A stretch of DNA of 64,000 nt, taken from NCBI RefSeq assembly GCF_965219595.1, contig NZ_OZ244781.1, positions 3,472,001-3,536,000 on the forward strand, read 5' to 3'. The notes under the pieces are model-generated. The model made no database searches. It was not told the origin of the DNA and saw nothing but the letters and a program-made list of their open reading frames with translations. Numbering within the stretch: the first letter of the stretch is position 1; each line of letters starts with the position of its first letter. Made by a program: the position numbers and the translations under genes. This DNA comes from Poriferisodalis sp022821985 (GTDB taxonomy: Bacteria > Actinomycetota > Acidimicrobiia > Acidimicrobiales > Poriferisodalaceae). Positions 46,466 to 53,549 of the stretch are shown one piece after another.

Positions 46466-46489
46466 TCGATCGAGTGACCGGTCGATCGA
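46466..46489 (-). terminator. Hairpin following the selenoprotein stop codon
   Basis: TCGATCGA occurs twice (46466-46473 and 46482-46489) around an 8-base spacer, so the repeats pair with each other. The stem starts one base after the final UGA of the selenoprotein gene. It could act as an attenuator before the NUDIX gene. Confidence 0.4.
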
Positions 46490-46490
46490 C

Positions 46491-47486
46491 TCAGTAGTCG
46501 ATGCCAGCGCACACGAGGCACTCTTCGCCGTCGTGGCTGACGCGAGCCGCTGCTGCGTCCTCGTCGGTCTGGTACTGCGGCGTCGGGTGGCGCTCGACTC
46601 GGTCGTCGTCGTAGGTCGCCGTCGCAGCAGCCTCTCCGGTCGGCACCGCACACTCGGGCAATTCCTCGGCCTTGGTGGACGGTGCGAACACCCGGTCCTT
46701 CCAACGGTCCGAATCCGACCAGCGGTACGGCAAGTGGGCCATGGAGCCCGGTACGCGCAAGTTCTCGAACGCGGCCAATGCGTCACGCAAGATCTGCTGG
46801 TTGAGCTCCGGCTCGTGAGGACGGCCCGAGGTGTGGCCTAGCGGGTAGTCCAGGTAGACGGAACGGGGCGGCCAGGCCGCCCGTGTGATGTCGCGTGCGC
46901 TCGACATCGACAGCGTCGGGACTCCTTCGGCCTCGATGGCCCTTGCGATCAGACCCCCGGTCTGATGGCAGACCGGTCACACCGGCACGAGCAGCACCAC
47001 GTCGAGCTCGTCGGCCACGCAGCGCTTGGCCAGCTCGGGGATCAGCTCCTCGCGCACACGCCGGGTGCTGTAGATGCCGCCCATGAGGGTGTAGGCGTTC
47101 GGGCCCAGCTCGCCGATCTCGCCACTGTCCCGCAGCGCACGCAAACCCTCGATGGGGAACACGCAGCTGATGTCAGAGCGGGCATCGGTGAGGTCATAGG
47201 CAAAGTGCGTGGCCCGTAGGTCGGAGACATCGACGTCGGTAGGGATCGCCCGGTACGTCGTGTCGTCGCGGTAATGGAACGCCGTCTGGCCCACGGCATA
47301 GACGCCGCCGGTGGCAATGAGGCCGACGCGGCACTCCGAGATCGGCTTGGTCAGCGGTGTCCACGGCGGCGGCGTCTCGCTGTGCACCCAGCGGTACTCG
47401 CCGTAACCCAGCCCGATGTACTGGGCCGTGATCCGCGGGATGTACTCAACAGGTGGCTGGCAGGCCGCGACAGTCTGAGTGCTCAC
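46491..47486 (-). CDS. GrdB/PrdB-like selenoprotein (glycine/betaine/D-proline reductase B family), in-frame UGA as Sec170
   Basis: Read through one internal TGA (46977-46979), this is a continuous 331-residue protein. The first part has EYRWVHSETPPPWTPLTKP, RVGLIATGGVYAVGQ, IPTDVDVSDLRATH and FAYDLTDARSD. Next comes VVLLVPV-U-P-V-C-HQTGGLIARAIEAEG, then ARDITRAAWPPRSVYLDYPLG and a C-terminal ECLVC. The UxxC pair (170/173) sits where selenoprotein B-type reductases of this superfamily carry Sec. Both halves fit the family only if joined, so TGA is not a normal stop. A SECIS-like hairpin follows the UGA. The start is GTG at 47486 with an AGGAG very close to it. The reductase substrate is unknown; no grdA/E partner genes are present. 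Confidence 0.85.
46948..46966 (-). promoter_or_regulatory. Bacterial SECIS-like hairpin after UGA170
   Basis: Starting 11 bases after the UGA, ATCAGACC and GGTCTGAT form a perfect 8-bp stem with a GGG loop. Bacterial SECIS elements lie inside the coding sequence just past the UGA and have a short apical stem with a G at the loop start, read by SelB. Position and loop fit. A competing stem, CCGGTCTG/CAGACCGG, starts directly at the UGA. Confidence 0.65.
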
Positions 47487-47544
47487 GCTCCTACGGTACG
47501 CGGTCGCGGCCCCGCTCGGCTGAAGCTGTAGATGCCATAGCGAA

Positions 47545-47613
47545 GGAGGCGGCAGGAAGCTCTGCGACGTTGCGACCTGCCGGATCGCTGGAGCAGAGAA
47601 TCCTGCCGCCTCC
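47545..47613. repeat. Long imperfect hairpin upstream of the selenoprotein gene
   Basis: GGAGGCGGCAGGA (47545-47557) and TCCTGCCGCCTCC (47601-47613) pair over 13 bp. After a 2-by-2 internal loop, CTCTGC/GCAGAG (47560-47565, 47593-47598) extends the stem by 6 bp, leaving a 27-base loop. It lies in the 206-base gap between the selenoprotein start and tRNA-His, 59 bases upstream of the GTG. It may be a leader structure, a two-way terminator or a small inserted element. Confidence 0.6.
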
Positions 47614-47692
47614 GCAGCGGGCGCACCCTTCCGCGCGCCTCCGAAAGTCGGTAGCGAGGCCCCCGCGACCGTGGCATCCTTGACCACCCCGT

Positions 47693-47767
47693 GCGGGTCG
47701 TAGCTCAGTTGGTTAGAGCGCCAGTTTGTGGCACTGGAGGCCGGGGGTTCGAATCCCCTCGATCCGC
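47693..47767 (+). tRNA. tRNA-His (anticodon GTG)
   Basis: Extra 5' G (G-1, position 47693) pairs with discriminator C73, the hallmark of tRNA-His. Acceptor CGGGTCG/CGATCCG, D-arm GCTCAGTTGGTTAGAGC, anticodon arm CCAGTTTGTGGCACTGG with GTG, and T-arm GGGGGTTCGAATCCCCT. CCA is not encoded. Confidence 0.95.
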
Positions 47768-47825
47768 CCGCCGCTTCCGCCGACCGCTTGTGTCGGAGGG
47801 CGTCGTTAGCCTTGCGGGGCACCAT

Positions 47826-47902
47826 GCGCCTCTAGCTCAATTTGGCAGAGCAACGGACTCTTAATCCGCAGGTTCTGGGTTCAAGTCCCAGGGGGCGTAC
47901 CA
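47826..47902 (+). tRNA. tRNA-Lys (anticodon CTT)
   Basis: Acceptor GCGCCTC with GGGGCGT (wobble at the end), D-arm GCTCAATTTGGCAGAGC, anticodon loop CTCTTAA giving CTT, T-arm CTGGGTTCAAGTCCCAG, and an encoded CCA. It lies 58 bases after tRNA-His and is probably cotranscribed with it. Confidence 0.93.
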
Positions 47903-47948
47903 CAGGCTCGCCGGAGCGCTCCGGCATGTGCACTGATGAGGTTGTCTG

Positions 47949-48485
47949 ATGGGCCAAGGCAGCGAACCGGAATCGTCCGAATTTCGACCGTCGGCCGACG
48001 AGCTGATCGAGCACAACCGACAGGTCGCTGATGCCGTCAAGACACCCGGCATGGCAGCGCCACCCAGCCGTCACGTGGCCATCGTGACCTGCATGGATGC
48101 CCGGATGGATCCGCTGGAAGAACTGGGCTTGACGGTCGGCGAAGCGCACGTCATCCGCAACGCAGGCGGTGTGATGACCGACGACGTCGTCCGGTCGCTG
48201 TGCATCTCCCAGCAGCTGCTCGGCACCCGGGAGATACTGGTCATACACCACACCAAGTGCGGCATGTGCGGACTCGACGAAGCCGCCTTCAGCAACGTCC
48301 TCGGCCAGCGCCTGGGCGCCCGGCCGAGCTGGCCTATCTGTTCGTTCGCAGACCCCGCCGACGACGTGCGCGCCGCCATCGCAACGCTGCACGCCTCACC
48401 GTTCATCGAGCACGACACCGCAGTCCGCGGCTTCATCTACGACGTCGACACCGGCCTCCTCAACGAGGTGCCGGCGCTTAGCTGA
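47949..48485 (+). CDS. Beta-class carbonic anhydrase
   Basis: Zinc enzyme interconverting CO2 and bicarbonate, 178 residues. Ligands Cys48, His101 and Cys104 lie in TCMDARMDP and HHTKCGMCG; the Asp50-Arg52 dyad is intact. HVIRNAGGVMTDDVVRSL is the conserved core. It belongs to the short actinobacterial beta group. The start ATG follows a GAGG. It is next to tRNA-Lys and its end overlaps the convergent AhpD-like gene by eight bases. Confidence 0.93.
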   Translation: MGQGSEPESSEFRPSADELIEHNRQVADAVKTPGMAAPPSRHVAIVTCMDARMDPLEELGLTVGEAHVIRNAGGVMTDDVVRSLCISQQLLGTREILVIHHTKCGMCGLDEAAFSNVLGQRLGARPSWPICSFADPADDVRAAIATLHASPFIEHDTAVRGFIYDVDTGLLNEVPALS

Positions 48486-49047
48486 CGGCGGTCGCGGCAG
48501 TTGGCCAGCCGGGGACGCCTTCGTCACGCTCCACTCCGGTGCTGTTGAGCAGCCCGCTCACCATCCGGTAGCAGCCCGATGCCGCGATGAGGTGCACCAT
48601 CTCGGCCTCGCTGAAGTGGGCAACCGCTTCGGCCCAAGTGGCATCGGACACGCAGTCGTCGGAGTACAGGTCGTCCACCACCTGCAGGAGTGCCGCCTCG
48701 GCTGGCGTCCAGTTGCCCTCGGGAATCGGCCGGGTGACGAGGTAGATCTCCTCGTCGGTCATGCCCTCGGCTTGGGCGATCAGCGTGTGCTGGCCGAACT
48801 CGTAGACCGACTGACAGTTCCAGCCCATGCGCAGCACGGCGATCTCGACATCGCGACGCGACAGGTCGCCCTTGTACAGGATGGCCAGCGCGTACTCGCC
48901 GAACGCCTTGGAGATGGGACGGCTGTGCGCGATGGTCGCAATGACGTTGACGGCGTTGGCGAATGAACTCTCCATGGCCTCGCGGGCTCGCTCGGCCACC
49001 TTGGGGATCGGCTCAAGGCGTCGGGAAGTGGGTCGTGGCAGGTGCAT
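48478..49047 (-). CDS. Carboxymuconolactone-decarboxylase (CMD) fold protein
   Basis: All-helical protein of 189 residues. ISKAFGEYALAILYKGDLSRRDVEIAVLRMGWNCQSVYEFGQH is the CMD core. The redox CxxC seen in AhpD is not present: only Cys-x-x-Val before the conserved EFGQH, so a peroxidase role is unlikely and a decarboxylase-like or binding role is more probable. It is divergent from a second CMD-family protein (49122), which does have CxxC. Confidence 0.87.
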   Translation of the reverse strand: MHLPRPTSRRLEPIPKVAERAREAMESSFANAVNVIATIAHSRPISKAFGEYALAILYKGDLSRRDVEIAVLRMGWNCQSVYEFGQHTLIAQAEGMTDEEIYLVTRPIPEGNWTPAEAALLQVVDDLYSDDCVSDATWAEAVAHFSEAEMVHLIAASGCYRMVSGLLNSTGVERDEGVPGWPTAATAVS

Positions 49048-49121
49048 CGGCGGGCAGTCCTCTCGTCGGTCCCGCGACTGTAGGAGGGTCGCCCATGCGC
49101 CGCCGTGCTTAGGCTGCGGGC

Positions 49122-49691
49122 ATGACCGAGCCAGCCATCTCGACGTTCCCTGTGCCCGACATCGCGGACATGCCCGACGATCTGCGAGAGCGCATCGAGC
49201 TCATCCAGTCCAAGACCGGCTTCGTGCCGAATGTGTTCCTGGCGCTGGCGCACCGGCCCGAGGAGATGCGGGCATTCATGGCGTACCACGACGCGCTCAT
49301 GGAGGGCCCGAGCGGGCTCAGCAAGGCCGAGCGGGAGATGATCGTGGTGGCCACCAGCGGGGCCAACAACTGCCTGTACTGCGTGGTGGCCCATGGCGCG
49401 ATCCTGCGCATCCGCGCCAAGGATCCGCTGCTGGCCGATCAGCTCGCGGTCGACCCGTCCAAGGCCGATCTCACTGACCGGCAACGGGCGATGATCGACT
49501 TCGCCCTCAAGATGTGCAGCGAGCCGTGGTCAGCTTCGGCCATAGATCACGACGAGCTGCGGGCTCACGGCTTCAGCGACGACGACATCTGGGACATCGG
49601 CGCCATCACGGGTCTGTTCGCCCTGTCGAACCGCATGGCCCACCTGACATCCATGCGGCCCAACGACGAGTTCTTCACCATGGGGCGCTAG
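49122..49691 (+). CDS. Peroxidase-related AhpD-like protein
   Basis: CMD/AhpD-fold protein of 189 residues of the uncharacterised peroxidase-related group. GFVPNVFLALAHRPEEM precedes the active site NNCLYCVVAHGAILR, with Cys84, Cys87 and His91 as expected for thiol peroxidase activity. DIWDIGAITGLFALSNRMAH is the conserved C-terminal helix. The protein is probably a hexameric or trimeric alkylhydroperoxidase-like enzyme. Its end overlaps the convergent ABC-transporter gene by four bases. Confidence 0.9.
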   Translation: MTEPAISTFPVPDIADMPDDLRERIELIQSKTGFVPNVFLALAHRPEEMRAFMAYHDALMEGPSGLSKAEREMIVVATSGANNCLYCVVAHGAILRIRAKDPLLADQLAVDPSKADLTDRQRAMIDFALKMCSEPWSASAIDHDELRAHGFSDDDIWDIGAITGLFALSNRMAHLTSMRPNDEFFTMGR

Positions 49692-50938
49692 CGGGCCGGG
49701 TAGACCAGCTCGCCCTCGGCCGCATCGGCGGGGGCGACCACCACAATCCGGCCGTCCTGCACCTGCACGATCCCCATCGGCTTGGCAACGTTGACGCCGC
49801 GGTCGTCGAAACGAACCGGGCCGTAGAAGGTGTCGATGTCGAGGTCTCGCAGCGCCTCGCGCACCGCATCGGTGTCGAGGCTGCCGGCAGCCTCGATGGC
49901 GCGGTGCAGCGCGATCGCGGCCGTGGTTGCCCCCGCTGCCTGATAGATGGGCGGTTCATCCCACAGGCTCTGGTAGGTGTCGGCGTAGGCACTCGCCGTG
50001 CCGAAGCTCGGGCCCTCATAGGCCATCACCGCTTCCCACCCCGTCGGGCCGAGCACGCCGTCGGCGCCGCTGCCGATGTCGGAGATCAGCTGCGGGTTGG
50101 CCGGGCCGACGGTGATGAGCATCGCGTCGGGGCGGAAGCCCTGCTCTTGTGCTGAGCGCAGGAACAGCACGGCGTCGTCGTAGTGGCCGCCGCCCACGAA
50201 GATGTCGGGCTCGAGTGCCGCAAGCTCGGTCATGAGATCGTCGACGCTCTCGACGCCGACCGGGTAGCTGTTCATCGCCAGCACCTCGACGCCGTTGGCC
50301 TCCAGGTGGCGCTGCGCTCCCTGTGCCACCGACGTGGCGAACGGGGTGTCTTCGTGAGCCACCACAGCGGTGCTCGCACCGCGTTCTGCGAGCAGCTCGA
50401 TGCTCGACCGTGTGTAGTCCGAGGCGACGACACCGACATAGAACAGATTGCGATAGCCCCGCTCGAAGAGGCTGTCGGACGCGCCGTTGCCTTCCACCAT
50501 GATCACGCCACGGGCCTCCGCCGCAGCGCTAGTCGGCCCGGTGAGCGTGCTGGAGTACGGACCGAGCAGGAAGTCGACTTGGTCGTCGTCGATGAGCTGC
50601 TCGATGAGCGCGGCTGCCCGGTCGGGATCGGACTCGTCGTCGTGATAGATGATCTCGGCCCGGTAGCGGCCATCGCCGACGTGGATCCCGCCGTGCTCCT
50701 CGTTCACCCACTGCAGCCAGGTGTCGTAGCCCTGGCGCACAGCCTTGCCCTCAGCGGCGAACCGGCCCGTCTCGCTCAGCGCCGCGCCGATGCGGACCGT
50801 GCCGTCGAAGCCGTCACTGCCGCCCTCGCCGGAGTCGCCCCCGCCGGTGCAAGCCGCCGCCAGCATGACCGCCGCTGCCAGGACCACCGCCGTTTGCGCC
50901 CAGCGACGCCACGGCGTGCGGAGTTGAGATTGCTTCAT
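49688..50938 (-). CDS. ABC transporter substrate-binding lipoprotein (LivJ-like)
   Basis: Exported binding protein of 416 residues. The signal sequence (AVVLAAAVMLAAAC) ends in a lipobox Cys near residue 31, with a Gly/Ser-rich linker. The mature part is type I periplasmic-binding fold: VRIGAALSETGRFAAEGKAVRQGYDTWLQWVNEEHGG, DQVDFLLGPYSSTLTGPTSAAAE and ADTYQSLWDEPPIYQAAGAT, as in branched-chain amino acid or amide receptors. No permease or ATPase genes are adjacent, so it is an orphan. The ATG at 50938 gives a proper signal peptide. Confidence 0.9.
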   Translation of the reverse strand: MKQSQLRTPWRRWAQTAVVLAAAVMLAAACTGGGDSGEGGSDGFDGTVRIGAALSETGRFAAEGKAVRQGYDTWLQWVNEEHGGIHVGDGRYRAEIIYHDDESDPDRAAALIEQLIDDDQVDFLLGPYSSTLTGPTSAAAEARGVIMVEGNGASDSLFERGYRNLFYVGVVASDYTRSSIELLAERGASTAVVAHEDTPFATSVAQGAQRHLEANGVEVLAMNSYPVGVESVDDLMTELAALEPDIFVGGGHYDDAVLFLRSAQEQGFRPDAMLITVGPANPQLISDIGSGADGVLGPTGWEAVMAYEGPSFGTASAYADTYQSLWDEPPIYQAAGATTAAIALHRAIEAAGSLDTDAVREALRDLDIDTFYGPVRFDDRGVNVAKPMGIVQVQDGRIVVVAPADAAEGELVYPAR

Positions 50939-51077
50939 GTCCAATCCTCCGGTCTCGGGCAGGACTGCTGCCCAAGATCCGATCGGCAGGGTATGAGCAG
51001 GTCCGCGACGCGGCACCTAGTGCGCTTCATATTGGCCCTGCTGGCCTCACGTCCTGCGCATCTCCCGCTACCCGCAC

Positions 51078-51530
51078 GTGACTGGTAGAACCGACCGGGT
51101 GGAGCCGAAGGCGCTGCCGGGTCCTGCATCGGAGCGCATGTCGAAGCAGCGATCCCGCGATACGGGACCGGAACGGCTCATCCGCTCAGCGCTGCACCGG
51201 CGTGGCCTGCGCTACTTCGTGCACCGCCGGCCGCTGCCCGAGGTGCGCCGCGAGGCCGACGTGGTGTTCCCCCGCCTGCGGATAGCGATCTTCGTAGACG
51301 GCTGCTTCTGGCACGGCTGCCCCGAGCACGGCACCAAGCCCCGCCGCAACGCCGAATACTGGGAGACCAAGATCGCCCGCAACCGAGCCCGCGACGCCGA
51401 CACCGACGCCCGCCTGCGAGCAGCCGGCTGGACCCCAGTCCGCATCTGGGAACACGAATCCCCCGACAAAGCCGCCAACGAAATAGAACAGCTCATCCGC
51501 AACCGAGCCCGCCACCTCGCCAGCGGTTAG
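51078..51530 (+). CDS. vsr: Very short patch repair (Vsr) endonuclease
   Basis: Nicking endonuclease of up to 150 residues that removes T from T:G mismatches arising from 5-methylcytosine. Family segments are SKQRSRDTGPERLIRSALHRRGLRY, LPEVRREADVVFPRLRIAIFVDGCFWHGCPEH (catalytic Asp and zinc Cys/His) and WETKIARNRARDADTDARLRAAGW. A GTG at 51078 or an ATG at 51138 may be the true start. Vsr genes usually sit beside a cytosine-5 methyltransferase; none is in this window. It is the first gene of a small accessory patch. Confidence 0.92.
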   Translation: MTGRTDRVEPKALPGPASERMSKQRSRDTGPERLIRSALHRRGLRYFVHRRPLPEVRREADVVFPRLRIAIFVDGCFWHGCPEHGTKPRRNAEYWETKIARNRARDADTDARLRAAGWTPVRIWEHESPDKAANEIEQLIRNRARHLASG

Positions 51531-51618
51531 GCCGCTGTTTCAGGCAGCGTTCAGAGGAGTGTGCAAAACCAGCAGGCGCGACCGCGTCAGATTCGCATCC
51601 CTTGATGTGCAAGAGCAG

Positions 51619-51639
51619 CAATCCGCACTGTGCGGATTG
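51619..51639 (+). terminator. Hairpin between vsr and the next gene
   Basis: CAATCCGCA and TGCGGATTG form a perfect 9-bp stem with a CTG loop, 88 bases after the vsr stop and 22 bases before the next start codon. It could stop vsr transcription or act as an operator for the following gene. Confidence 0.45.
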
Positions 51640-51661
51640 TTCAGAACTAGCTTGAACACTG

Positions 51662-52138
51662 GTGGACGGCGACGAGATTATCGGTCGGTTCAGAAACGAC
51701 CAGTCGTTCAACAACATCACTCTCACGCTGTTCCTGCACTACAGAGACAGCCGTTGTCAGGTCGCAGTTCTCGGCCCAGGTCTCGCGTGGCTACGCGCCG
51801 GACACGGTGGTGACTACGTGACCGTCGACGGCGACGCGCTCCGCGGTGTGCTGTCATCAGCTTGCGAACTCATTGCCGAATATGAGGGCCTAATGGGACC
51901 AACCCCAGAAGACCCTAAGGACCTCGAAGCACATGACGCGCAGCTTGAACGCGGCATATATGCAGCGATGACGCACTTGCTCAACGTCACCCCCGACGGG
52001 GACTCACTGCTGGAGAGTTGGGATGATGCCGCCGCAGCCACATGGGTCGTCAAATCGTTCACCCGACCTGGCACGCCTTACTACGAGTGGGGAAAGTTGG
52101 GCGATTGGCGATTGACGTCAAGGCTCCAACTGCTCTAG
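51662..52138 (+). CDS. Hypothetical protein
   Basis: Open frame of 158 residues starting with GTG at 51662. It has an acidic, mixed alpha/beta composition (NNITLTLFLHYRDSRCQVAV, GVLSSACELIAEYEGLM, YAAMTHLLNVTPDGDSLLESWDD) with no signal peptide or membrane helix. I do not recognise a family. Base composition is less GC-biased than the housekeeping genes, consistent with an accessory gene. It lies between vsr and a convergent HNH nuclease gene. The 149 bases between 52139 and 52287 hold no further gene that I can see. Confidence 0.55.
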   Translation: MDGDEIIGRFRNDQSFNNITLTLFLHYRDSRCQVAVLGPGLAWLRAGHGGDYVTVDGDALRGVLSSACELIAEYEGLMGPTPEDPKDLEAHDAQLERGIYAAMTHLLNVTPDGDSLLESWDDAAAATWVVKSFTRPGTPYYEWGKLGDWRLTSRLQLL

Positions 52139-52287
52139 TCGCGGACTGCGTGGCCGCGCATACGAGTCCCGATGAGGGCGGATGCATCACACGTGGGCGC
52201 CACCAAGTCAATCTCTGGTGTGTTGGCATCCGCGTGCCACACCTCCGACCGGTCGCGTAAGGGCAACGCACAGCCATCGGCCGCCTC

Positions 52288-53271
52288 TCAGCGCATCGGG
52301 TCCCGATATACGTGCTCCTGATGCCATTGGAGATATTCCTGACCGGGTGACTGTGCTGCATGGGGCACAAGTAATGAGTCAGCTAGCGCTTTACCGAAGT
52401 ACCGGTCAACTCCCGGATCGGTCCTAGAACTCCGGAGCAGCCTTTCGGAGCGATGCACGCGGAGTCCTCCGTTAACGGTGATCAAGCCTCGATCGAATGC
52501 CGCGTCATGCGTTGGGCACGCCGCAATGCCATTCGACGGGTCGAGCCGCTCAAAGTTGCTTGAGACTGACCACGGCTTGATGTGTGAGGCGATCACCAGC
52601 CGCTCTCCACGAAGGCGCCGCGGTGCAAATCCGCAGAAACCGCACGTGTAGTCGAATCTGGACAGCACGTCAGCGGCGAACTTGTGCTGACCGATTCGGG
52701 CTCTGCACTTTGCGAGCCGAGTCGTCTCCTGCTCCACCAGGGATTGGTCGGCGTCGGCGCTGCGCTCGGCCTCTGCATCAAGAACATCCTCATATCGGGC
52801 CGCGCGAAGTTCCTCTTGGCCAAGCAGATAGAACTCCTGTTCTGATAGCAAATTGAGGAAGTCCGGCAGCTGAGATGGCCCGAGTCCGAGCTCCCGAGCG
52901 GCTCGCAAGGCGACCTGATACAGATGCAAGAATTTCATGCTGTCTGTATCCATTTCAATGAAAAAAGGACGATCAAACTTCGCTGCGTGTGCGTGCGTGC
53001 CGTCGAGGTTGAGCATCTTGTTGGTGAGCGAATTTGGAGGCCTCTTGAAGAGTTCTGCAAGATCATTGACGACCTCAGGCATACGGTCTCGAGAAAAGCC
53101 GCCGTGCTGATGTGGATTCACCACGAAGAAGAGGCCGTAGCAGAGAACCGTTTCAACCGGTGTGAACGCCTCTTGACGCTTGCCGGGACGCCGCTGTCGG
53201 GTCGAGATGCGCTGCCACTGCGCCAGAGCTCCTGAATCAGTCAAGTCCAAGTAGTCGCTCAGCGACGCCAC
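52288..53271 (-). CDS. HNH endonuclease domain protein
   Basis: Protein of 327 residues. The N-terminal half (about 1-190) is an uncharacterised helical region with VETVLCYGLFFVVNPHQHGGFSR. The C-terminal nuclease has CGFCGF zinc cysteines near 224, RLVIASHIKPWSV with the catalytic His, and NGIAACPTHDAAFDRGLI with the Asn and second His, matching the HNH_2-type found in restriction or antiphage nucleases. The GTG start at 53271 is 12 bases past the stop of a small cysteine-rich gene, now split by an insertion sequence, so the pair was probably an operon. The insertion sequence may now affect its expression. Confidence 0.82.
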   Translation of the reverse strand: MASLSDYLDLTDSGALAQWQRISTRQRRPGKRQEAFTPVETVLCYGLFFVVNPHQHGGFSRDRMPEVVNDLAELFKRPPNSLTNKMLNLDGTHAHAAKFDRPFFIEMDTDSMKFLHLYQVALRAARELGLGPSQLPDFLNLLSEQEFYLLGQEELRAARYEDVLDAEAERSADADQSLVEQETTRLAKCRARIGQHKFAADVLSRFDYTCGFCGFAPRRLRGERLVIASHIKPWSVSSNFERLDPSNGIAACPTHDAAFDRGLITVNGGLRVHRSERLLRSSRTDPGVDRYFGKALADSLLVPHAAQSPGQEYLQWHQEHVYRDPMR

Positions 53272-53541
53272 TTGGACACTCTGTCAGGTTCGCAGTTCCA
53301 GCGGACGACACTCGCAGGGTTCGGCGCAACCTCGCAACAGCCGGCCATCGCGAAACTGGGGCAGCGAACCCAAGACTGCGTTCTCCAGCACCTCGTCGAG
53401 ATGCTCTGAGCAGGCGAAGACAGTGAAGCTCAACCTGCCGCAATCGAGCTTCCAGGAAATGCAGTACAGCGCTCCCCGCCCCGATGGCGGCCGTGGACAC
53501 ACTTGACAGTCCCGATAACCGAAATCGACAGACACGACCAG

Positions 53542-53549
53542 TCGAATCT
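53542..53549. repeat. Target site duplication, left copy
   Basis: TCGAATCT, identical to 54963-54970 on the other side of the insertion sequence. Eight bases is the duplication length expected for the ISL3 family. Confidence 0.85.

Noticed and set aside
46977..46979. TGA as a true stop, making the gene a pseudogene or two genes
   Set aside because: The family homology runs uninterrupted through the codon, a Cys follows three residues later, and a SECIS-like stem is present. Decay would not be expected to keep exactly these features.
48478..49047. Second AhpD-type thiol peroxidase
   Set aside because: The active-site CxxC is not present in this CMD-fold protein, so peroxidase activity was not assigned.
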